Origin: Armatimonas rosea
GTDB taxonomy: Bacteria; Armatimonadota; Armatimonadia; Armatimonadales; Armatimonadaceae
NCBI RefSeq assembly: GCF_014202505.1
Contig: NZ_JACHGW010000002.1
Span: 434,001 to 498,000, forward strand
Length of the DNA: 64,000 bases
Reading direction: 5' to 3'
Shown here: one piece after another, positions 44,761 through 50,721 of the stretch
Position numbering within the stretch: the first letter of the stretch is position 1
Layout of the letters: each line of letters opens with the position of its first letter
Program-made: the position numbers and the translations under genes
Notes under the pieces: model-generated
What the model saw: only the letters and a program-made list of their open reading frames with translations
The model's database searches: none
What the model was told of the DNA's origin: nothing

Positions 44761-46152
44761 TTATTTCCGGGGTTTAGGGCGCTTGGGCTTGATAAGGCCC
44801 TTCGAGTGCTCCTGCCAGAGGTGGAAGATCGCACGGGAGAGGCGCTCGGGGTCGTGGCGCACGAGCTGGGTCTCGGAGAGGAACTTGCCCGTGATGGGGT
44901 GGTAGCCCATGGTTTGCAGGACATCGGTATCGGCGGCGACCACCTCGGCGCCGGTCTTGGCATAGCGCTCCATGGCGTCCAGCGACGGCCGGGCGTCGTT
45001 GACCAGGACATAGTCTACGATCTTTTTGCCGGGGGGGAGCTGCGGCAGGTGCTTCTCGATCGCGGCGAGGTGCTGCGACGCCGAGAAGCCATCGGTCTCC
45101 CCGGGCTGGGTCATGACATTGCAGATGTACATCCGCAGCGCGCGGCTCTTAGCCAGCTCCTGGGCGATCGGGCCGACCAGCAGGTTGGGGATCACCGATG
45201 TAAACACGCTCCCCGGGCCCAGCACGACAATATCGGCATCCCGGATGGCCTCCAGGACCTCTTGGGGCGGGGCAGGGGCCTCGGGGCAGAGCTTGATCTG
45301 CTCGATCGCGGCGGGGTCCTTGACAATCCGGGTCTCCCCCGTGACCTCGCGGCCATCGGCGAGGAGCCCCACCAGCGCGACCGACTCCACGGTCGAGGGC
45401 AGGACCCGGCCACGGATCGCCAGAATCTCACTGGTCTTCTGGACTGCGGTCTCAAAGTCACCGGTGATCTGGGTCATGGCGGCGATCAGCAGGTTGCCAA
45501 AACTATGCCCGCTCAGGCCGTCGTCGCCCGCCCGTGTCTCAAACCGAAACTGAAAGAGCTCCTGCATCAGCGGCTCGGCATCGGCTAGGGCGACCAGGCA
45601 GTTGCGGATATCCCCGGGGGGAGGCATGCCGCCCAGCTGCTGCTGGAGCAACCCCGACGAGCCCCCGTCGTCGGTCATGGTCACCACGGCGGTCAGGTTC
45701 GACGAGTACTGCTTCAGGCCGCGCAGAAGCGTGGAGAGGCCCGTCCCCCCGCCGATTACGACAATCCGTGCGCCTTGGTTGAGGGTTCGCTTACGCTGGA
45801 TCACCTCCGGCAGCGACTCCAGGTTCTCGGGCGAGATCACCCCGACAATGCTCCGGTTGATGGCGATAAGAGCGCTTAAGATCAGCAAGAGCCCCAGCGC
45901 GATCAGGGCGAGCCCCACGGGGAGGTAGAAGTGGGAGTCGGCGATATCGACATGCAGGTGGGTGAGGATCTGCCGGTCCAGCCAGTCGTAGTAGTCCGTG
46001 TTGCGGATATTGATGAGGAGCGCGACCCCGATCACCACAGGGATGAGCCCAATGGGGATAAGAAAGAGAAAGCGCTTGACCTTGAGGCCTGGTGTCAGCC
46101 ACTTGACACCACTCACCACCATCTTACGCGGACTCGACAGGGGGGTGGCCAC
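44761..46152 (-). CDS. yvcK: YvcK/CofD-like gluconeogenesis factor with N-terminal membrane helices
   Basis: A 463-residue protein. The YvcK domain starts at about 128: RIVVIGGGTGLSTLLRGLKQYSSNLTAVV, TDDGGSSGLLQQQLGGMPPPGDIRNCL, and VLGPGSVFTSVIPNLLV. YvcK binds UDP-GlcNAc in Firmicutes and controls carbon flow to the cell wall. Two N-terminal membrane helices (about 27-47 and 75-98) precede it, a layout seen in several phyla. The start is GTG 46152, two bases after the rapZ stop; ATG 46122 is an alternative. Middle of the operon. Confidence 0.92.
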   Translation of the reverse strand: MATPLSSPRKMVVSGVKWLTPGLKVKRFLFLIPIGLIPVVIGVALLINIRNTDYYDWLDRQILTHLHVDIADSHFYLPVGLALIALGLLLILSALIAINRSIVGVISPENLESLPEVIQRKRTLNQGARIVVIGGGTGLSTLLRGLKQYSSNLTAVVTMTDDGGSSGLLQQQLGGMPPPGDIRNCLVALADAEPLMQELFQFRFETRAGDDGLSGHSFGNLLIAAMTQITGDFETAVQKTSEILAIRGRVLPSTVESVALVGLLADGREVTGETRIVKDPAAIEQIKLCPEAPAPPQEVLEAIRDADIVVLGPGSVFTSVIPNLLVGPIAQELAKSRALRMYICNVMTQPGETDGFSASQHLAAIEKHLPQLPPGKKIVDYVLVNDARPSLDAMERYAKTGAEVVAADTDVLQTMGYHPITGKFLSETQLVRHDPERLSRAIFHLWQEHSKGLIKPKRPKPRK

Positions 46153-46154
46153 GC

Positions 46155-46997
46155 CTAGCGCCTCTCCACATCGCGGTGCTGGGTCAGGACACGGTAGCCC
46201 TGGCTGCGCAGGAAGACTGAGAGCCGCTCCGCGACAACCACGGAGCGGTGCTTGCCCCCGGTGCAGCCGATCCCAATCGTGAGGTAGGCCTTGCCCTCGG
46301 CGATATAGTGGGGAAGCGACCAGCCCACCAGCTCGGAGAGGCGCGTGAGGAACTCCGCCGTGCGCGGGTCGGACTCCACAAAGGCCTGCACCTCCGGGCC
46401 GCGGCCGTCTTTCTCCCGGAGCGCATGGTTGTAGTAGGGGTTCTTCAAGAAGCGCACATCGAACAAGAGATCTGCGTCCGAGGGCGTCCCGTGCTTAAAC
46501 CCAAACGAGGCCACGGTGACCGTGATGGGCTGCTGCTGGTGCTGGGGCGCGGCAAAGCGCTCACGGAGAAACGCCCGCAGCTCGGTGGTGCTCATCCCCG
46601 AGGTGTCCACGACCAGCTCGGCCTGCTCTTTTAGCTCCGCCAGCCGCTCCCGCTCTAGGGCGATCGCGGGCAGGATTCCCCCGGCATCGAAGAAAAACGG
46701 GTGCGGCCGCCGGGTCTCTTTGAAGCGCCGCACGAGAATCTCGTCGGTGGAGTCCAGAAATACCAGGGTCGGGGTGACCGGGAGCGAGAGAATCCCCGCC
46801 GCCAGCATGTCAAACTCCCCCGTGCGCACATCGTTGACAATGCACAGGGGCTCGTCCTTGGGCAGCCCCGAGAGCAGGGGCGCGAAGAGGCGCGGCGGGA
46901 TGTTCTCCACCACCTGCCAGCCCATGTCTTCAAAACAGCGTGCCGCAGTCTGCTTGCCCGCGCCGCTCATTCCGGTCAGAACCACCACAGAGGCCAT
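46155..46997 (-). CDS. rapZ: RNase adapter protein RapZ / YvcJ-like nucleotide-binding protein
   Basis: A 280-residue P-loop protein. Walker A is VLTGMSGAGKQTAARCFEDMG, the DSTDE and RRPHP blocks follow, and the C-terminal half contains the RapZ signature FGFKHGTPSDADLLFDVRFLKNPYYNHALREKDGRG and TIGIGCTGGKHRSVV. RapZ regulates glucosamine-6-phosphate synthase through sRNAs in enterics; YvcJ binds nucleotides in Bacillus. AAGGAG precedes the ATG. It is the first gene of the rapZ-yvcK operon, but the usual third gene (whiA) is replaced by a cyclase-AAA fusion. Confidence 0.95.
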   Translation of the reverse strand: MASVVVLTGMSGAGKQTAARCFEDMGWQVVENIPPRLFAPLLSGLPKDEPLCIVNDVRTGEFDMLAAGILSLPVTPTLVFLDSTDEILVRRFKETRRPHPFFFDAGGILPAIALERERLAELKEQAELVVDTSGMSTTELRAFLRERFAAPQHQQQPITVTVASFGFKHGTPSDADLLFDVRFLKNPYYNHALREKDGRGPEVQAFVESDPRTAEFLTRLSELVGWSLPHYIAEGKAYLTIGIGCTGGKHRSVVVAERLSVFLRSQGYRVLTQHRDVERR

Positions 46998-47010
46998 CTT
47001 CGTTGTCTCC

Positions 47011-47397
47011 TTAGTCCTTGTCCTTGGGGATCAGCAGGTCCAGCAGCCCCGAGAGGATCGAGAGCGCAACAGAGCCGTAGAGCGCGGGCAGGAAGCCCTG
47101 CACGGAGAGCCCGAGCCCCAGCGAACCGGCGATCCAGAAGAGGAGCGCATTGACCACAAAGCGCATGAGCCCCATGGTCAGGCAGTTGAGGGGAGCGGCT
47201 AGCAGGCGTAAGATCGGCCCTACAAAGGCATTGACCAGGGTGACAACGGCGATGGAGAAAAACGCCCCGATTGGCCCATCGAGCGCCAAGCCTCTCTTCC
47301 CGCCCAGGAACGGTGCCATCGGCTGGACATAGCTCCAGGAAAACACCGTCAGGTAGAGCGCCACCGCTCCCACAATCCACCGAATGATCCAGGTCAT
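47011..47397 (-). CDS. Phage-holin-family-4-like small membrane protein
   Basis: A 128-residue protein with four hydrophobic helices (about 1-22, 45-68, 72-96 and 98-122). The sequence fits the superfamily-4 holin-like (PF04020) pattern, with VNAFVGPILRLLAAPLNCLTMGL as its hallmark. Such proteins are common chromosomal membrane proteins with no proven holin activity. It has its own promoter in the divergent palindrome (TATAAT 47421-47426 reading left) and an AGGAGG site. It ends 13 bases before rapZ, so rapZ may be partly cotranscribed. Confidence 0.85.
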   Translation of the reverse strand: MTWIIRWIVGAVALYLTVFSWSYVQPMAPFLGGKRGLALDGPIGAFFSIAVVTLVNAFVGPILRLLAAPLNCLTMGLMRFVVNALLFWIAGSLGLGLSVQGFLPALYGSVALSILSGLLDLLIPKDKD

Positions 47398-47420
47398 CTT
47401 TTTTATCCTCTCCTCCTCGC

Positions 47421-47460
47421 ATTATACGGCGTCTGTGGGGCGGGAAAGACGCCGTACAAT
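47421..47460. promoter_or_regulatory. Palindromic divergent promoter region
   Basis: Arms TACGGCGTC (47425-47433) and GACGCCGTA (47448-47456) are perfect complements, and symmetry continues to the edges with ATTA on the left and CAAT on the right. The left edge reads TATAAT leftwards (47421-47426) for the holin-like gene; the right edge reads TACAAT rightwards (47455-47460) for tauE, five bases before its ATG. Both promoters thus share one dyad, a natural place for a common repressor. Confidence 0.65.
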
Positions 47461-47465
47461 ACCGT

Positions 47466-48194
47466 ATGACCTTCTTGCCAGTGCTGATCTTTATCGCGGC
47501 GTTTCTCTACGCAGCGGTGGGGCACGCGGGGGCATCGGGCTATCTGGCTGCGATGGCCCTGGTGGGGCTCCCTGAGAGTGTCATGAAGCCCACGGCCTTG
47601 GTGCTGAACCTGCTTGTCTCGAGCATTGGGACCGTGCTCTTTGCCCGCGCCAAGGCGTTCTCGTGGACCTTGTTCTGGCCGTTTGCGCTTGGGGCGGTTC
47701 CTCTGGCCTACTTTGGTGGGGCGATCAAGCTGGAGGGGGGCTGGTACAAGCCACTGGTGGGGCTAGTGCTACTCTTTGCCGCCGTACGCCTGCTTGTCGG
47801 AAAGCTCACTGATGTCGAGAGCCCCACGCCACCACCGGTCTGGGTGCGCGTGCTGATCGGGGCGGGGATTGGTTTTCTGGCGGGGCTGACAGGGACGGGC
47901 GGGGGCATTTTTTTAACCCCCCTGTTGCTGCTCATGGGCTGGGCAAGGGCCAAAGAGGCCGCGGGGACATCGGTGGCCTTTATCTTGGTCAACTCCCTGG
48001 CGGGGCTCGCTGCCAAACCGGGTAGCCTGGCACACCTGCCTCACAACCTCTGGCTCTGGGCACTCGCGGCGGTCGCGGGCGGCTCCCTGGGCGCGGCGCT
48101 CGGCAGCAAGCGTCTCCCGCCCCCGAGCCTGCGCCGCCTCCTTGCCCTCGTCTTGCTGATCGCCGCCGTCAAGCTCCTCTTTGCGATAAAATAG
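47466..48194 (+). CDS. TauE/SafE-family sulfite or sulfonate exporter-like protein
   Basis: A 242-residue membrane protein with seven to eight helices. The typical N-terminal AFLYAAVGHAGASGYLAAMALVG and the repeated second-half motif GIGFLAGLTGTGGGIFLTPLLLLMGWARAKEAAGTSVAFILVNSLAG are diagnostic. It likely moves sulfite, sulfoacetate or a related anion. The stop TAG overlaps the -10 of the next gene (48187-48192). Transport substrate not determined. Confidence 0.92.
   Translation: MTFLPVLIFIAAFLYAAVGHAGASGYLAAMALVGLPESVMKPTALVLNLLVSSIGTVLFARAKAFSWTLFWPFALGAVPLAYFGGAIKLEGGWYKPLVGLVLLFAAVRLLVGKLTDVESPTPPPVWVRVLIGAGIGFLAGLTGTGGGIFLTPLLLLMGWARAKEAAGTSVAFILVNSLAGLAAKPGSLAHLPHNLWLWALAAVAGGSLGAALGSKRLPPPSLRRLLALVLLIAAVKLLFAIK
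48179..48193 (+). repeat. Direct repeat left of the toxin-antitoxin pair
   Basis: CTTTGCGATAAAATA is present here and again at 48894-48908, 715 bp apart. The copies flank the two small genes of the DUF433/PIN-like pair, and each contains a TAAAAT -10-like hexamer. Confidence 0.7.
48187..48192 (+). promoter_or_regulatory. -10-like element for the DUF433 gene
   Basis: TAAAAT ends six bases before ATG 48199; its last base is the first base of the tauE stop codon. Confidence 0.55.
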
Positions 48195-48198
48195 TCCC

Positions 48199-48486
48199 AT
48201 GGAAATCGTCACGGAGACCTTGGGTGGAGAGCTGTATCAGTATGTTCCGCTGGGGGAGTATGTTGTTCGCGCTCTGGGAGTCTGTGGCGGACGACCGACG
48301 TTTAAATACACGCGAATTGAGGTTGCCGGCGCTCTCAGCCGGTTGGCTACGGGAGAGGCGATGTCGCAGATTGTGGAAGGCTACGGTGGTCGTGTCTCTC
48401 GGGAGGCCATGCAAGAAGCCGTGGATATTGCGGTGGGACGGCTTTTGGACTCTCTCCCCACAATGCCCGAAGCTACGCAGGTATGA
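48199..48486 (+). CDS. DUF433-type antitoxin-like protein
   Basis: A 95-residue protein. The segment GGRPTFKYTRIEVAGALSRLATGEAMSQIVEGYGGRVSREAMQEAVDIA is a DUF433 pattern (helix-turn-helix-like, usually DNA-binding). DUF433 proteins are usually encoded before a DUF5615 PIN-like protein, as here, and are taken as antitoxins. The next gene starts inside its stop (ATGA at 48483). It is transcribed from the -10 embedded in the tauE stop. Confidence 0.8.
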   Translation: MEIVTETLGGELYQYVPLGEYVVRALGVCGGRPTFKYTRIEVAGALSRLATGEAMSQIVEGYGGRVSREAMQEAVDIAVGRLLDSLPTMPEATQV

Positions 48487-48887
48487 TCGTTCTCGACGAG
48501 CAGCTTCTGGGACGTGGGATTGAGACCGCGATTGCAGAGTGGTATCCCGGCACGGTGTGCTTTATCACCGAACTTCGGCCGGGGACGATCATCAAAGACG
48601 AAGCGATCCCTGCTCTTTTGGGCCAGGCCCAACAACCTCTCTTTGTGACAATCAATGTCACCGATTTCTGGCAACGGGCTGAGCTGACCCCCCGGTACTG
48701 TCTTGTCTGTGTGGCTCTCACGGACGCTCAAGCCGCACAGATCCCGGAGCTACTTCGTCGCTTGTTTCGTCACCCTGAGTTTCATACCCGAGCCGCTCGG
48801 CTGGGAAAGGCAGTGCGCCTCACACCGACACAAGCACTGTGGTACCGAAGAGAGAATTTAGTCCCACAAGCTCTGACTGACTGGTAG
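48483..48887 (+). CDS. DUF5615-like PIN-domain protein (putative toxin)
   Basis: A 134-residue protein. DUF5615/PIN-like features: a starting VLDEQLLGRGIETAI with an acidic Asp, LRPGTIIKDEAIPALL with further acidic residues, and VTINVTDFWQRAEL. The usual 'fLaDEn' and 'D.di' motifs are recognisable but diverged, so nuclease activity is uncertain. Coupled to the DUF433 gene, it makes a type II toxin-antitoxin-like pair. Unlike most PIN proteins it ends with a 25-residue extension. Confidence 0.72.
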   Translation: MIVLDEQLLGRGIETAIAEWYPGTVCFITELRPGTIIKDEAIPALLGQAQQPLFVTINVTDFWQRAELTPRYCLVCVALTDAQAAQIPELLRRLFRHPEFHTRAARLGKAVRLTPTQALWYRRENLVPQALTDW

Positions 48888-48893
48888 AGCTGG

Positions 48894-48908
48894 CTTTGCG
48901 ATAAAATA
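48894..48908 (+). repeat. Direct repeat right of the toxin-antitoxin pair
   Basis: Second copy of CTTTGCGATAAAATA (first at 48179-48193). It supplies the -10-like TAAAAT (48902-48907) for the WecG-like gene, eight bases before ATG 48916. Confidence 0.7.
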
Positions 48909-48915
48909 AACGTCT

Positions 48916-49659
48916 ATGGCTGAGCTTCCTCCGCGCGAATCCATCACCTTGCATGGGATGCGCATTGATCGTGTGACCATGGAGGGGACCCTAGAGTGTG
49001 TTGCCTCTTATATCGCCTCGGGTCGGCCCCATCACATTGTGACGGCGGATGCATCGATGGTGATGACCTACCGTGAGGACAAAGAGTTTGCCGCGATTGT
49101 CGATCAGGCCGCGCTGATCACCTCCGACGGAGCGGGGGTTCTCTGGGCCTGCAAGCGCCTCAACCTGCCCGTCCCGCCCAAGGTCAGTGGGGTCGATCTC
49201 TCCGCGATGCTGGTCGAGCTCTCGGGCAAGAAGGGCTGGCGGGTGTTTTTCTTTGGCGGTGCTCCGGGGGTGGCGGAGGCGGCGGCGCAGAAAATGCGGG
49301 AGAGGTTCCCGGATGCCAATATCTGCGGCTTTCGTGATGGCTACTACAAGCCCGACGAAGAAAATACGGTCGCGGAGCAGATCGCGGCCACGAAGCCCGA
49401 TATCTTGTTGGTGGCGATGGGAATCCCACGCCAGGAAAAATTTATTCTTCGCCAGAAGGAGCGTGTGGGAGCAAAGGTCTATATCGGGGTTGGGGGGACA
49501 CTGGATGTGTTCTCGGGGACTGTCAAGCGCGCCCCGGTCTGGATGCAGAGGTCCGGGCTGGAGTGGTTCTACCGGATCGCATCCAACCCCAACGCCGCTC
49601 GGCTGAAAAAACTCGCCGCCCTCCCACGGTTTGCCCTACTCACCCTCACAAAAAAATGA
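48916..49659 (+). CDS. WecG/TagA/CpsF-family glycosyltransferase
   Basis: A 247-residue GT26 enzyme that transfers an N-acetylmannosaminuronic-acid-type or similar sugar to a polyprenyl-linked intermediate. Motifs: HHIVTADASMVMTYREDKEFAAI, ALITSDGAGVLWACKRLNLP, VFFFGGAPGVAEAAA, DILLVAMGIPRQEKFI and VYIGVGGTLDVFSGTVKRAPVWMQRSGLEWFYRI. Length is normal. The start of the following ArgS-like gene overlaps the stop (ATGA at 49656). Confidence 0.95.
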   Translation: MAELPPRESITLHGMRIDRVTMEGTLECVASYIASGRPHHIVTADASMVMTYREDKEFAAIVDQAALITSDGAGVLWACKRLNLPVPPKVSGVDLSAMLVELSGKKGWRVFFFGGAPGVAEAAAQKMRERFPDANICGFRDGYYKPDEENTVAEQIAATKPDILLVAMGIPRQEKFILRQKERVGAKVYIGVGGTLDVFSGTVKRAPVWMQRSGLEWFYRIASNPNAARLKKLAALPRFALLTLTKK

Positions 49660-50720
49660 ACATCTGTCTTGAATATGTCTCCGCTAATCCCAATAGCCCC
49701 ATCACGATCCAGCACGCACGTGCCGCGGTTGTGGGGGATATTCTCTCCCGTGTCTTCGCCGAGGCGGGCCACACGGTCACCCGAGAGTTCTATGTCAACG
49801 ATGCGCCGGGCACAACCCTGACGGCCTTTGCGCGCCATGTCGCCGCCGAGACCGAGCCCTTTGCCGCCGAGATCGCCAAGGCAGCGCGGGGCGCGACCCT
49901 CTCGGATATCCTGGCCGCGGTCCGCACTCGCCAGACCACCAGCCTCGCCGAGCTCGGGGTCGCCTTCGACTCATTTATCTCCGAGGCGGAGCTGCTGCGC
50001 TCCGGCGAGGTCGACCGGCTCCTGACAGACCTCACCGCTAGTGGCCACACGACGTGGCGCGGCGGGGCACTCTGGCTTAAGAGCGGCGAGCAGGACTGGC
50101 CCCTGGTGCGCACACAAGGCGGCCCCACCTACCTGGCGAGCGACCTGGCCTACCACCGCCAGAAGCTCGCACGGGGCTTCGAGCTGCTCGTGGATCTCTG
50201 GGACGACGACCACGGGGCCTATGTGGGGCGGACACGCGCCGGGCTGAGTGCGCTGGGCTGTGCACCCGAGGCGCTGAAGATTGGGCTGGTCGCGCCGGTA
50301 AGAATTTTGAAGGATGGCCAGGAAAGAAGGGTCGGAAGGTACGGTGCATCGCTGACGTTGGAGGAGACTCTGACGCTAACGACGCCCCAGCAGCTGCGCT
50401 GGTGGTTTGCCGAAGCGGATCCGAGTACCCCGCAAAACATAAACCTGGATGTGCCCACACAGGCCCCCGCGCAGCTGCATGCGGCACTTGCTCCCTTGCC
50501 GGGGGGGCAGGACGAGCAGGGGAGCGCGGCGCTCCGCGCGGCGTGTGCGGCGGTTGCTCCTGCTCTGGAGCTCGCCCGGCAGACGCTCTCTCCAAGGCCC
50601 GTGGCCGAGGCCGCACTGGGGCTGGCCACCGCGCTCACACAACACACCGACGCTTCCCCCGAGGCTGCTCTGGAGGCGCGTGAGGCGCTCCAAAAACTAC
50701 GGACGATCCTGGGGTTCTGA
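49656..50720 (+). CDS. Degenerate arginyl-tRNA synthetase paralogue lacking HIGH and KMSKR motifs
   Basis: A 354-residue relative of ArgS. The catalytic core is recognisable by LEYVSANPNSPITIQHARAAVVGDILSRV, corresponding to the ArgS HIGH block, and by GGPTYLASDLAYHRQKL and VDLWDDDHGAYVGRTRAGL, matching ArgS 'tlYatrDLAy... ViyvvgadHhgh'. But the HVGHGR signature is replaced by TIQHAR, and the KMSKR region reads VGRYGASLTLEE. The N-terminal tRNA D-loop domain is missing and the DALR domain is short. It is probably a pseudo-enzyme or a repurposed ligase-like protein. Coupled to WecG by ATGA. Confidence 0.8.
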   Translation: MNICLEYVSANPNSPITIQHARAAVVGDILSRVFAEAGHTVTREFYVNDAPGTTLTAFARHVAAETEPFAAEIAKAARGATLSDILAAVRTRQTTSLAELGVAFDSFISEAELLRSGEVDRLLTDLTASGHTTWRGGALWLKSGEQDWPLVRTQGGPTYLASDLAYHRQKLARGFELLVDLWDDDHGAYVGRTRAGLSALGCAPEALKIGLVAPVRILKDGQERRVGRYGASLTLEETLTLTTPQQLRWWFAEADPSTPQNINLDVPTQAPAQLHAALAPLPGGQDEQGSAALRAACAAVAPALELARQTLSPRPVAEAALGLATALTQHTDASPEAALEAREALQKLRTILGF

Positions 50721-50721
50721 C

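Noticed and set aside
44760-45011. N-terminal extension of the cyclase gene into yvcK.
   Set aside because: It is antiphase reading of conserved yvcK codons; ATG 44759 directly precedes the cyclase domain.
50449-50721. N-terminal extension of the large GH-like protein.
   Set aside because: It overlaps the ArgS-like coding sequence in another frame; ATG 50722 is followed by a signal-like segment.
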